From the NCBI GenBank assembly GCA_964605155.1, contig CAZSAK010000004.1, positions 105,493 through 169,492 of the forward strand: a DNA stretch of 64,000 nt, in the 5' to 3' direction. Positions within the stretch are counted from its first letter, which is position 1, and every line of letters begins with the position of its first letter. The position numbers and the translations under genes are program-made. This DNA comes from CAZSAK01 sp964605155 (GTDB lineage Bacteria > Pseudomonadota > Gammaproteobacteria > SZUA-140). Shown here piece by piece: positions 8,776 to 16,688 of the stretch. The notes under the pieces were generated by a model. The model was given only the letters and a program-made list of their open reading frames with translations. It did not search any database and was not told where the DNA came from.

Positions 8776-9345
8776 GTGAAACGAAGGATGGATGGAATGA
8801 ATGTTGTCATGGCGATCGCTATCGCCTGTACATTGGCAGCCTGTGCCTCGCAACCTGCATCTGTAGCCCGTCCCGCAAACGAGGTTGCCGCACCGCCTCC
8901 CGTACCTGTCCAGGTCTACTTTTATCCATTGCACGACCAGAGCCCGGAGCAACAGGACCGTGATCGTTATGAATGTTATCAATGGGCCAGACAACAGACA
9001 GGATTCGACCCGAGTGCACCGTTGCTAGCGCCGCACCAGCGCGTCGAGGTGATCCCGCAACCGCCACCGGGTCATGATACCGCGGCGGGAGCCGTGACAG
9101 GTGCCGTCATCGGATCCATTGTTACGGCACCTCATGACAGTGGCAAGGGTGCGATTATCGGTGCGATGGCCGGCGCCATTGCGGGTGCCGCCTCTGATAC
9201 GGAGCGTCAACAGGAAGCGGAACGTATTCAGGCGCAATACGATCGCCAGGCGGCGCTGCGCAATGCCAGCATCGAGGAAAAGGCCAGAAACTACCGGCGC
9301 GCGATGGCGGCATGCCTGGAAGGGCGCGGTTACAGTGTGCGCTGA
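8776..9345 (+). CDS. Glycine-zipper outer-membrane-type lipoprotein
   Basis: The GTG at 8776 follows AGGGGAG. The signal peptide ends in the lipobox LAAC (Cys near residue 23), so the product is a lipoprotein. After a proline-rich linker comes a block with DRYECYQWARQQTGFDPS, then a glycine zipper (about residues 100-140, small residues every fourth position) that can span or disturb a membrane, a charged helix, and the tail ACLEGRGYSVR. The cysteine-containing block and tail recur in the next gene. Probably an envelope structural or stress protein; 190 residues. Confidence 0.75.
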   Translation: MKRRMDGMNVVMAIAIACTLAACASQPASVARPANEVAAPPPVPVQVYFYPLHDQSPEQQDRDRYECYQWARQQTGFDPSAPLLAPHQRVEVIPQPPPGHDTAAGAVTGAVIGSIVTAPHDSGKGAIIGAMAGAIAGAASDTERQQEAERIQAQYDRQAALRNASIEEKARNYRRAMAACLEGRGYSVR

Positions 9346-9405
9346 CAGGGGTGCGGATACCGCCTGAGAATGTGATGACAATTTGAATTGAGCGAGGATA
9401 AAGAG

Positions 9406-10185
9406 ATGATGAGCGGCAAGTTACAGACAGTGATGATTGGATTGCTCATAACGGGCATTATGATCTTGCCGGCATATGCCGATCGTGATTCCAGTGACCG
9501 GGACGGTGATTTTCGCAACAAGCGGATCACGACCCACAAACCGGGATTGCAGGATAAACTCATGCGGGATGGACACCGGAAACAGCCTGCACAAGCCGAT
9601 GATGAAAGGTCTTACAGGGAACGTGGCTACAAGCTGGATACGCGATATCATCACAATCATTATTACCCGCCCCGCGGGCGCGTCATCAGGACTCTGCCCA
9701 AACACTATCGGGTGGTGCCGTATCGGGGCGTGAACTACTATTTCAACGCAGGCATCTGGTATCGCCGCAGCGGGATCAATTTCACGGTCGTGATACCCCC
9801 GACCGGTGTGATCGTACCCGTCCTGCCACCGTATTACACCACCGTGTGGGTGGGTGCGACACCCTATTACTACGCCGGAGGCATCTATTATATCTGGCGC
9901 CCGTCCGCGCGTGGTTATGAAGTGGTCGAGGCGCCTGACGACGCTGAGGTCGTTGTCGAATCATCCGTGCCGCAGGAACTGTTTGTGTATCCCAAGCAGG
10001 GACAGAGTGAGGAGCAACAGGCGAAAGACCGTTACGAATGTTATCGCTGGGCGGTGGACCAGACCGGTTTTGATCCGAGCATGCCGGGAGGCAACGTGCC
10101 CGTCGAGGACAACGTCGCAAAACGCGCGGACTACCAGCGCGCCGAGACTGCCTGTCTCGAAGGACGGGGTTATAGCGTAAAATAG
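9406..10185 (+). CDS. DUF6515-like exported protein sharing a C-terminal module with its neighbour
   Basis: The ATG at 9406 is preceded by AGCGAGGA at good spacing; a TTG at 9388 is less likely. A signal peptide (LLITGIMILPAYA) precedes a basic, charged region. The centre is rich in Tyr, Pro and Val (YRGVNYYFNAGIWYRR; PYYYAGGIYYIW), as in DUF6515 proteins. The end repeats the module of the upstream lipoprotein: DRYECYRWAVDQTGFDPS and ACLEGRGYSVK. Predicted periplasmic, about 259 residues, presumably co-transcribed with 8776 (60-bp gap). Function unknown. Confidence 0.72.
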   Translation: MMSGKLQTVMIGLLITGIMILPAYADRDSSDRDGDFRNKRITTHKPGLQDKLMRDGHRKQPAQADDERSYRERGYKLDTRYHHNHYYPPRGRVIRTLPKHYRVVPYRGVNYYFNAGIWYRRSGINFTVVIPPTGVIVPVLPPYYTTVWVGATPYYYAGGIYYIWRPSARGYEVVEAPDDAEVVVESSVPQELFVYPKQGQSEEQQAKDRYECYRWAVDQTGFDPSMPGGNVPVEDNVAKRADYQRAETACLEGRGYSVK

Positions 10186-10276
10186 CCGCGGTTGATCGTC
10201 CTGCCCGTAGCGTGTTATATGAATATACGGAATGGGTGCATTTAAACAAACGATATATTCGGATACCACCTTGCTG

Positions 10277-10615
10277 ATGTCAGCCAGGCCTTATATACGC
10301 GTGATCGGTGTTGCCACCCTGGCATTCCTGCTTGCCGCGTGCGCCAGCGTGCAACTTGGCCGGGATTTCGACCTGCAGGTTTTTACCAACAGGGTCCAGC
10401 AGGGTCAAACGACCCGTGACGAGGTGCGTGACTGGCTCGGTGACCCGAAGGGTACCGGGGTGTCGGTGGATGCCGGCGGCCGGCGTTATGAACAATGGAC
10501 GTATCTCTATGGCAGTGGGCGACTGCACGCCATGAAGGATGCCAGATTCAAGATCCTGCAGATCAAGTTCGACCAGCAAGGTTTGCTGCGCAGTTACGAG
10601 TTCACGGCGGATTGA
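10277..10615 (+). CDS. BamE/SmpA-like small lipoprotein
   Basis: Translated from the ATG at 10277, the product has a short signal peptide with lipobox LAAC and about 112 residues. The motif QGQTTRDEVRDWLGDPKGTG matches the start of the SmpA/OmlA (BamE) fold, where a helix is followed by a GxP turn, and the later YEQWTYLY strand also fits. A BamE-like outer-membrane assembly role is possible, but many paralogues of this fold exist, so the specific name is not given. Confidence 0.7.
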   Translation: MSARPYIRVIGVATLAFLLAACASVQLGRDFDLQVFTNRVQQGQTTRDEVRDWLGDPKGTGVSVDAGGRRYEQWTYLYGSGRLHAMKDARFKILQIKFDQQGLLRSYEFTAD

Positions 10616-10630
10616 TGCCGAATTTTCCAG

Positions 10631-11101
10631 GTGCGGTTTAGAGTAATCGACAAGGTAGGGATGCCTCACGTGATAGGTTTCATCCTCTCCAGACTCGATG
10701 TCTATGATCTGTCACAACTTGAGTGGATCAAGTTGCTGCCGTTAAACAGGAACCATGCGTTGCACGGCTGCTGTTCTCATCCTGTGTATTCCCGCAAACA
10801 TAAACATGAAATGGTCAAGGGATACCGTATCCGCGCCAGTGTCAACGTCGAAATGGCGCCGCCGATCACATTCGAACACTGGGGACGGATTCCATCAACC
10901 CGTTACAAGCAGGGCTGGTATTCCGGTGAACAGACCTTCGTCTTCGACGACCTCGAGGAGTGCGCACTGCATACCCTGGCGCACGAATGTTTCCATTTCC
11001 TCAGCCATACGCGTCAATTGCACCATAAAAACACCGAGGCGAACGCCAACTGGTGGGCGGATCAATGGCTGGAAGAGTTCAGATTAATCAGCGTGATCTG
11101 A
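10631..11101 (+). CDS. Predicted small zinc metalloprotease-like protein (HExxH)
   Basis: A 156-residue soluble protein with an HExxH motif in LHTLAHECFHFLSHT (about residues 115-129), followed 16-17 residues later by a glutamate in NTEANANWWADQWL, a plausible third zinc ligand in the gluzincin/SprT-like manner. A basic, His-rich stretch (SRKHKHEMVKGYRIR) precedes it. There is no signal peptide. It starts 15 bp after the BamE-like lipoprotein and may be in the same operon. Protease activity is inferred from the motif only; a domesticated toxin or phage-type zincin is an alternative. Confidence 0.55.
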   Translation: MRFRVIDKVGMPHVIGFILSRLDVYDLSQLEWIKLLPLNRNHALHGCCSHPVYSRKHKHEMVKGYRIRASVNVEMAPPITFEHWGRIPSTRYKQGWYSGEQTFVFDDLEECALHTLAHECFHFLSHTRQLHHKNTEANANWWADQWLEEFRLISVI

Positions 11102-11140
11102 AGCAGCATGTGTCCAGTGCATGTCTGACAGTATCAGTAA

Positions 11141-11557
11141 TCAGGGTGGTAGCCTGAAGGCATTATCCAGCGCCTTGCGCAGTCCTGCTTCATCGATACT
11201 GTTATTCAGGACATTAAGCTGTGTGCCGTCTGGCCCGAACAGGACCAGCTCGCTGCTGTCGAGCCGCTGACTGTTTTTGAATGCCAGTCCTTCCTCGGTG
11301 TCAACATCTGCAATCAGAAAATCGACCCGGCCTTGATAGTCGTCGCGGACCTGGTTGAGGAGATTCAGCAGGTCCATGCTTTGTTGGGCGCCCTTGTTCT
11401 GTATCAATACCACTGTATTGACGCCCTGTCCCACCTTTGACAGATCGTCATCGTATCCCTTTGGCAGCATCATAACCGCGATACCCAGCAGGACTGTGAT
11501 GGCAACGAGGGTGAGAAGACTGCTGCTCAGAGCTGAACCTGTTTGTTTATCTTGCAT
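11141..11557 (-). CDS. Membrane-anchored thioredoxin-fold protein without CxxC
   Basis: Residues 12-30 form a single membrane anchor; the rest has the thioredoxin pattern of alternating strands and helices (VNTVVLIQNKGAQQSMDLL, VDFLIADVDTEEGLAF, SELVLFGPDGTQL). Where thioredoxin has WCxxC this protein has NKGAQQS, so it cannot do dithiol chemistry. 138 residues, periplasmic face likely. A binding or scaffolding role is the most that can be inferred. It lies downstream of the Mut7-C gene on the same strand. Confidence 0.6.
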   Translation of the reverse strand: MQDKQTGSALSSSLLTLVAITVLLGIAVMMLPKGYDDDLSKVGQGVNTVVLIQNKGAQQSMDLLNLLNQVRDDYQGRVDFLIADVDTEEGLAFKNSQRLDSSELVLFGPDGTQLNVLNNSIDEAGLRKALDNAFRLPP

Positions 11558-11582
11558 GATGTGATGTCGTTGTGATTGCGGA

Positions 11583-12350
11583 TTAATTTATTCTAACATC
11601 GCCGGCGCCGTTGCGGTTAATTGATGCAATGAGTTGCCTCATACGCTGGTAATGGGTGCCTTGCCAATAGATTTTACGGCAGTTTTCGCACTGCCAGAAT
11701 TCGTTACGCCAGGCCTTTGTATGTGGGAGCAGATGTGCCTCGATCTTTTGCTTGGCGACTGGCCTGATGATACCGTTGCAATGTATACAGCGTGTAAACG
11801 GGCGCTGCGATCTGAACAGGTCAAGGCGGACGAAGACTTCCAGCAGTTGCCTTTTCGGATGTATCTCGCGCACGAAGTAGCCGTGCGTTATCAGCTTGCG
11901 CATCAACAATTGCCTGTCGCGTGTCAGCAGGATGCGATGTTCATTGCTCGAAATGCCGGCCAGCGTCGGATCGTCGAATTGATTGCTGTACAGCGTGTCG
12001 AAGCCGAACATCCGCAGATACGCTGCGAGACGGCCCAGATGTGTGTCCAGGACGAAACGTATATCGCGCAACGGTTCGGGTCGCAGGTGATTGACAGGGC
12101 TTATATCCAGCGCTTCGAAGACGGGGTATACGCTGATGCGGTCCCCGTCCTGAATCAGGTAATCAAAGTTAACCGATTGTCCATTGACAAGTATAAGATC
12201 GATCTCGGTATGCGGTACACCCAGTGACTCGACCAGGTCCTTGACCGAGCCCTGTTGTTTGAAGGGGTGTTGAAATGCAACCTTGCGTTGTGCCGGCGGT
12301 AGAAAATCGTTTAATTCCTCATAAAAGCGTATTTCAACACTCCCGGCCAT
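11583..12350 (-). CDS. Mut7-C RNase-domain protein with N-terminal ubiquitin-like domain
   Basis: The ATG at 12350 is chosen over a longer frame because the residues before it have no domain character. Residues 1-85 form a ubiquitin-like fold (Mut7-C ubiquitin type, with SVKDLVESLGVPHTEID and LIQDGDRISVYPVFE). Residues 95-250 are the PIN-like Mut7-C domain: FVLDTHLGRLAAYLRMFGFD with the first catalytic Asp, LLTRDRQLL with the second, and a zinc ribbon CIHC...CENC. The fold suggests a metal-dependent ribonuclease; the cellular target is unknown. Confidence 0.82.
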   Translation of the reverse strand: MAGSVEIRFYEELNDFLPPAQRKVAFQHPFKQQGSVKDLVESLGVPHTEIDLILVNGQSVNFDYLIQDGDRISVYPVFEALDISPVNHLRPEPLRDIRFVLDTHLGRLAAYLRMFGFDTLYSNQFDDPTLAGISSNEHRILLTRDRQLLMRKLITHGYFVREIHPKRQLLEVFVRLDLFRSQRPFTRCIHCNGIIRPVAKQKIEAHLLPHTKAWRNEFWQCENCRKIYWQGTHYQRMRQLIASINRNGAGDVRIN

Positions 12351-12439
12351 GGTTGATTCGCCATCTTGACTGGTCACCTTTTTATTATAGGACGGGGAAA
12401 TAAGAAGTGAACGGCTGCTTGCCCGCATGAATCGGATGA

Positions 12440-12561
12440 TTCGAAAAAAAACTTGCGCTGCCCGGAAGAGGGGGGAGGGAGGGAGTGGGCAGCGCAAGTG
12501 CTACGACCTTGTAAAAACCCAGGCATGGCGGGAATGTTGGGTTGCCTGTCTGCGTTCCTTC
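12440..12561 (-). ncRNA. Predicted small RNA, about 115 nt, ending in a strong terminator
   Basis: On the minus strand a perfect 13-bp stem (12487-12499 with 12451-12463) encloses a pyrimidine-rich 23-base loop and is followed by eight T (complement of 12444-12451). No minus-strand gene lies immediately upstream, so this terminator does not close a protein gene. A PmrA-type double hexamer (12584, 12595) and a TAGTTT -10 (complement of 12568-12573) sit just upstream with the same geometry as the DUF2892 promoters near 53 kb, predicting a start near 12561. The transcript would end before the Mut7-C gene. A leader with an attenuator for that gene is the main alternative. Confidence 0.5.
12451..12499 (-). 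terminator. Rho-independent terminator with long loop
   Basis: Perfect 13-bp inverted repeat ACTTGCGCTGCCC / GGGCAGCGCAAGT with a G-rich (plus-strand) loop, and an A8 run at 12444-12451 that becomes a T run on the minus strand. No T run on the plus side, so it acts on minus-strand transcripts. Confidence 0.8.
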
Positions 12562-12567
12562 GTACAT

Positions 12568-12600
12568 AAACTAACAGGGTTTGCTTAATTTCAGCTTAAC
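12568..12600 (-). promoter_or_regulatory. PmrA/QseB-type box and -10 for the predicted sRNA
   Basis: CTTAAT at 12584 and CTTAAC at 12595 are 11 bp apart, fitting yTTAAk-N5-yTTAAk closely. Reading leftwards, 10 bp after the last hexamer comes TAGTTT (12573 to 12568), and the spacer holds CCCTG, as do those of two DUF2892 promoters (52688 and 53584). Confidence 0.5.
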
Positions 12601-12713
12601 GGTCCGAAAATGTTCGATATCGTTGTTTTTTCTCGTAATATTGCCGCAGTTAAATTATTGTATGTTATCCGGCCGATTCGTCGCCGTAGGCATCAATTGC
12701 TACTATTGAACAC

Positions 12714-13031
12714 ATGACAAGTACGGAATTCGCCGGATTAATACTGCTCGTCGGGGGCGTGTGGTACTGGTTTCATGCCATCCGTGCCAAGGAGATTGCG
12801 CGTCTTGCTGGACGCAGGCGCTGCGAAGAGAACGGTGTCATCTTTCTCGACGATACGGTGATGCTGACACGACTGCGTTTGCGGCGGAATGATCAAGGCC
12901 GTGTGAAAATGTACCGCGAGTTCCAGTTCGAATTTGCCAGCGACGGCGGCATTCGTTACGGCGGTGAAATCGCCCTGTTGGGTGAGAGGATCCTTTATCT
13001 CGTGATGGAACCTTACCGGGAGACACACTGA
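12714..13031 (+). CDS. DUF3301 family protein
   Basis: A 105-residue protein with one N-terminal membrane helix (residues 6-22) followed by a cytoplasmic part containing the family pattern ARLAGRRRCEENGVIFLDDTV, then a Tyr/Phe-rich beta stretch (MYREFQFEFASDGG). This matches the widespread gammaproteobacterial DUF3301 proteins in length and order. Function not known. It is transcribed alone, divergent from the predicted sRNA. Confidence 0.75.
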   Translation: MTSTEFAGLILLVGGVWYWFHAIRAKEIARLAGRRRCEENGVIFLDDTVMLTRLRLRRNDQGRVKMYREFQFEFASDGGIRYGGEIALLGERILYLVMEPYRETH

Positions 13032-13272
13032 AAAGCGGTTTGCGTTGCGAGTTACCTGCTGGTAATTCGGGGCTGCTACGTAATAACCAATGTGATCAGT
13101 GAGCCTCACATCGAATACAGTGTTGCTGGCTAGGTCCCTGAATTTCGTCAATATTTAAATAAAACCTTTTAATAACAATAAGATATGATTGTATTTGTAA
13201 CATGGTCACTGACAATAGCTGACTATTTTTATAAGGTATTGCCATAATCGTTTACTTCAAAGGAGGAACGAT

Positions 13273-13644
13273 ATGGTTAGAGTCAAAGATAAAATCCCAG
13301 TAGTTCAGAATATCGGTTTGGCTGACCGGATGATTCGTTTCTTCGGCGGCGGTATTTTGCTCGCAGGTGGTGTATTGGGCATGGTATTGGGTGCATCAGC
13401 GCTACTGTCAACCATTGCCATACTGCTGGCGGTCTATCCATTAATGACGACCGTCATGGGTTGGGACCCGTTTTATCAGCTGCTGAATCTGAGGACCTGC
13501 AGTCTGCAAGGCGGTCGCAACCAATGCGGTACATTTCCCTACGAGGTGGACGCCGCCATCGGACATGAACCCGAGCCGGAGAATGATTATGATCACAGCC
13601 TGTCGGGTTCGCACCATAGTATGAGACACAAAAAAGTGGCCTGA
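13273..13644 (+). CDS. DUF2892 (YgaP-type) membrane protein with hydrophilic tail
   Basis: Strong AAAGGAGG ribosome site. Residues 14-75 have the full DUF2892 pattern: NIGLADRMIRFFGGGIL, two hydrophobic helices, and MTTVMGWDPFYQLLNL. A family-typical cysteine follows the second helix (RTCSL). Residues 80-123 are a hydrophilic, acidic and His-containing extension not seen in the other copies here. It lies alone between a 240-bp upstream gap and a clear terminator. Function unknown. Confidence 0.8.
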   Translation: MVRVKDKIPVVQNIGLADRMIRFFGGGILLAGGVLGMVLGASALLSTIAILLAVYPLMTTVMGWDPFYQLLNLRTCSLQGGRNQCGTFPYEVDAAIGHEPEPENDYDHSLSGSHHSMRHKKVA

Positions 13645-13670
13645 TACCGATCATAATCCAACCCTATTCA

Positions 13671-13699
13671 AACCCGGCACGTGTGCCGGGTTTGTTTTT
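13671..13699 (+). terminator. Rho-independent terminator
   Basis: AACCCGGCAC / GTGCCGGGTT stem (13671-13680 with 13683-13692) and a T-rich tail TGTTTTTG; ends the DUF2892 gene at 13273. Confidence 0.85.
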
Positions 13700-13876
13700 G
13701 TGATGCATGTGAAATCACCTGTTTGCGGATAATATCGCATCCACGCATGCCGCATATGTACATAATACGTACGCCGGTATATCTTGAATCCGGGTATAGA
13801 TGGAGCTGTGTCAGTGTCATAGCTTCATGTTGGCTGTATGTTTTCCGTTAACGTGCATGACTGCGGAGGCAAGGCA

Positions 13877-14602
13877 ATGCGTTACGAACTCTTTTACTGG
13901 CCGTCCATACAGGGGCGTGGTGAGTTCATACGATTGGCGTTTGAAGAAAAGCGCGCTGATTATATTGATGTTGCACGTGAAGAGGGCCCCGGTCTCGGTG
14001 TCGAGGCTCTGATGCGTCTGTTGGACGGCCCGGCACTTGAACGGCCCCCGTTTGCGCCGCCGTTCATACGCGCCGGGAAACTGGTCATCGCACAGACCGC
14101 ACAGATCCTGAATTATCTCGGTCCGCGACTGGGCCTTGCACCGAAGAGCGAATCCGGTCGTCTGTGGGCGCATCAGTTACAACTCACGCTGGAGGATTTC
14201 ATCGGAGAGATCCATGGTGTCCATCATCCCATTGCCAGCAGCCTGTATTTTCACCAGCAACAGCGCGAGGCACGGCGACGGGCGCAATATTTCACCACGG
14301 GCCGGGCAGCACAGTTCCTGGGGTATTTCGAGAATGTGTTGGCGTGCAACAGGGCCGGCTCGGGTTACATGATCGGCCGGTCACTGACCTATGTCGACCT
14401 GTCGATGTTTCAACTGGTTGCGGGATTGCGTTACGCCCTGCCAGAGATGATGGCAAGGCTGGAGCCGGAGATACCCGGACTGGCTGTGCTGCATGAACGT
14501 GTTGCGCAACGACCAGCCATCGCCGCCTATCTGGAATCCGGTCGCCGTATCCCCTTTAACGAGGACGGTATCTTCAGGCATTATCCCGAGCTGGACAACT
14601 GA
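13877..14602 (+). CDS. Glutathione S-transferase family protein
   Basis: The ATG at 13877 is preceded by GGAGG; an upstream ATG would add unrelated residues. The N-terminal thioredoxin-like domain starts YELFYWPSIQGRGEFIRLAF, where the tyrosine and the RGEFIRL helix resemble sigma-class GSTs. A glutathione-contacting segment follows (FAPPFIRAGKLVIAQTAQIL, with Gln-Thr in place of the usual Glu-Ser). The alpha-helical C-terminal domain contains YVDLSMFQLVAGL, the usual N-capping position. 241 residues, cytosolic, likely detoxification or peroxide metabolism. Confidence 0.8.
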   Translation: MRYELFYWPSIQGRGEFIRLAFEEKRADYIDVAREEGPGLGVEALMRLLDGPALERPPFAPPFIRAGKLVIAQTAQILNYLGPRLGLAPKSESGRLWAHQLQLTLEDFIGEIHGVHHPIASSLYFHQQQREARRRAQYFTTGRAAQFLGYFENVLACNRAGSGYMIGRSLTYVDLSMFQLVAGLRYALPEMMARLEPEIPGLAVLHERVAQRPAIAAYLESGRRIPFNEDGIFRHYPELDN

Positions 14603-14708
14603 CGGCGGTAATCGATGGGCGATGGACACGCTTGACAGTTTTTCACCGGCGCAGTAGCGTTTCCTCCTGTGTCATGACCCGTCGTCATTCAGAAACCACA
14701 GATTATCC

Positions 14709-15461
14709 ATGAAGCCCACACGACTCCTGATCAAGTTTCCTACCCGCAGCCGGCCGGAGAAGTTTTGCGATGTGCTGAACAGATATATCGAGTACCTTTC
14801 CGGCAGGCATGACATCCGGTTTGTCATCACCATGGACAAGGATGATGACACCATGAACAACGCTCGCATCCGCGCCTTTCTCGATGATAAGGCGCAACGT
14901 GTATCACTGGTCTACCATTATGGCGATTCCAGCACCAAGATCGAGGCCGTCAATGCTGATATGGAGGGTGAGTACGCGGATATCCTGTTGCTGGCCTCCG
15001 ATGACATGGTTCCGCAGATACGCGGCTATGACGATATTATTGCTACAGACATGGCGCGCTACTTTCCGGATTACAACGGCGCCCTCAATTACCATGATGG
15101 CTTGCGCAAGGAAAAGAGCCAGCACCTGATGACGCTTGCCGTGCTGGGTTGGCGATTGTACGAGGAATGGGGCTATATATATCACCCGGGATATGTTTCA
15201 CTGTATGCAGACAAGGAACAGACAGAAGTCTGCCGTCGTACCGGCAGGCTGGTTGATTTGCCGCAATGCATCATCAAGCATGAATGGCCGCTGCAAGGCG
15301 AACATGATGCACTGATGCAGCGCAACAGTAACGACGCCATGTATGACAGGGATGGTGCTGTTTTCAATTATCGCAAGAAGTGGCGGTTCGGTCTCAATTC
15401 CTTCAGCGCCCGCTGCTATCGCCTGCTGCATCTGCGCTTCGGTACGATGCGTCCCAGGTAA
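14709..15461 (+). CDS. Predicted glycosyltransferase-like (GT-A fold) protein
   Basis: A 250-residue soluble protein whose first half reads like a GT-A nucleotide-sugar domain: RLLIKFPTRSRPEKF, then strand FVITMDKDDD, then LLASDDMVPQI as a candidate DxD metal site. The second half contains aromatic-rich segments (YEEWGYIYHPGYVSLYADKE) and IIKHEWPL. No signal peptide or membrane segment. The acceptor is unknown and it stands outside any polysaccharide cluster. Confidence 0.5.
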   Translation: MKPTRLLIKFPTRSRPEKFCDVLNRYIEYLSGRHDIRFVITMDKDDDTMNNARIRAFLDDKAQRVSLVYHYGDSSTKIEAVNADMEGEYADILLLASDDMVPQIRGYDDIIATDMARYFPDYNGALNYHDGLRKEKSQHLMTLAVLGWRLYEEWGYIYHPGYVSLYADKEQTEVCRRTGRLVDLPQCIIKHEWPLQGEHDALMQRNSNDAMYDRDGAVFNYRKKWRFGLNSFSARCYRLLHLRFGTMRPR

Positions 15462-15499
15462 CCGATCGTTCACGAAATCAACCAGGGGTAATAACCGTT

Positions 15500-15940
15500 A
15501 TGACAACACTGGGCCACGTGGTGTTTTATGTACGTGATCTCGACAGATCGGTTGGATTTTATACCGATTGTGTGGGGCTGCAAATCAAGGGCAGGATATT
15601 CCAGGGCCGGGCGGCGGTGTTAAGCGGGGGCAGTGCTCATCATGAGTTGCTGCTGATCGAGGTCGGCAATGCACAGGGCCCCCTCCAGGGCAGGCGTATC
15701 GGCCTGTATCATGTAGGCTGGAAGGTTGGTGAGTCATTGCCGGAATTGAAACAGACCTATCAGCGGATTATCGATGCAGGATATGAGCTCGAGGGGATGT
15801 CCGATCATACCGTCAGTCAGAGCCTTTATCTGAGGGATCCCGATGGTAATGAAATTGAACTGTTCGTTGATAATCCTGATTATGACTGGCGCAATAACCA
15901 CAGCTGGATGGAGGCGCCGGTAAAGCCGTTGAGTTTGTAG
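15500..15940 (+). CDS. VOC (glyoxalase/dioxygenase) family protein
   Basis: The ATG at 15500 is preceded by AGGGG; a longer frame upstream overlaps the previous gene. The 146-residue product has the two-module VOC fold: GHVVFYVRDLDRSVGFYTDC in the first module and GLYHVGWKV followed by YLRDPDGNEIELFVD in the second. Four candidate metal ligands are visible (His at residue 6, Glu in LLLIEVG, His in LYHVGW, Glu in NEIELF). It could be a glyoxalase I-like or extradiol-dioxygenase-like enzyme; the substrate is not evident. Confidence 0.82.
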   Translation: MTTLGHVVFYVRDLDRSVGFYTDCVGLQIKGRIFQGRAAVLSGGSAHHELLLIEVGNAQGPLQGRRIGLYHVGWKVGESLPELKQTYQRIIDAGYELEGMSDHTVSQSLYLRDPDGNEIELFVDNPDYDWRNNHSWMEAPVKPLSL

Positions 15941-15990
15941 AAAATCCGGCCCTGTCAATCATTAAACAGTAAACACAACGAGGTACAATC

Positions 15991-16614
15991 ATGCACGTAA
16001 AATTTTCCATACTGCTCGCGCTGGCGTTGCTTGTGGCCGCATGCGGCAAACAGGAATCAACCCAGTCCACTGCAGGTGATCAAGCGCAGACAGCGGCGCA
16101 ACAAGCGGTTACCGAACCAGGCAGCGAGGAACCAGCCGCTTCGAATGCAAGCGCCAATGCCCCATCCCAGGATGAAGGTACCATGGACGATCATGAAGAG
16201 AGCGGAGGCGAGAGCGAAGCCCCGGCTACTGAAGGTGCGGCGATGGATGAAGACATGGATGAGGGTGCTGAAACCGCCATGTCAGCATCGGATACCACTG
16301 AAAACGTTACGGACGGTGACGTTTCGGGTGAGCTGTCCCGGGAGGCAGCGCTCGCACTTGCCGACAAGAGCGGATGTCTTGCGTGTCACAGCATCGAGAG
16401 GAAGGTGGTCGGCCCTGCGTGGCAGGACGTCAGCAAGCGCTATCAGCGTGAGGCCGGCATCAAGGCCAGATTGATCGACAAGGTCAAAAAGGGTGGCAAG
16501 GGGAACTGGACCGATGTGACCGGTGGTCTCCCGATGCCGCCGTATTCTCCCCGGGTCTCGGATGAAGTGATAGACCAGCTCGTGACGTTTGTGCTGTCGC
16601 TTGCTGGGGATTGA
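15991..16614 (+). CDS. Lipoprotein cytochrome c (class I, single haem) with long acidic linker
   Basis: The signal peptide ends in the lipobox VAAC (Cys18). Residues 20-120 are a low-complexity linker rich in Glu, Asp, Ala, Ser and Met. The cytochrome domain starts near residue 118 with haem motif CLACH (Cys129, Cys132, His133) and the c5/c551-type context KVVGPAWQDVSKRY; a likely Met ligand lies in GGLPMPPYS. The linker would let the haem domain move away from the membrane, suggesting an electron shuttle between membrane complexes. 207 residues. Confidence 0.85.
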   Translation: MHVKFSILLALALLVAACGKQESTQSTAGDQAQTAAQQAVTEPGSEEPAASNASANAPSQDEGTMDDHEESGGESEAPATEGAAMDEDMDEGAETAMSASDTTENVTDGDVSGELSREAALALADKSGCLACHSIERKVVGPAWQDVSKRYQREAGIKARLIDKVKKGGKGNWTDVTGGLPMPPYSPRVSDEVIDQLVTFVLSLAGD

Positions 16615-16688
16615 CCTTGTAGCATTTCATGACAGCAGCTCTTGATGGATCGCTTGGATCGAGCCCGACGGGATAACTGACGGCTTCT

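Noticed and set aside
11634..12227. 197-codon plus-strand frame
   Set aside because: Antisense to the Mut7-C protein, which has recognisable motifs; the frame is a shadow.
12385..12567. 60-codon minus-strand frame over the predicted sRNA
   Set aside because: It runs through the terminator stem and loop, is proline-rich from the pyrimidine loop, and has no ribosome site.
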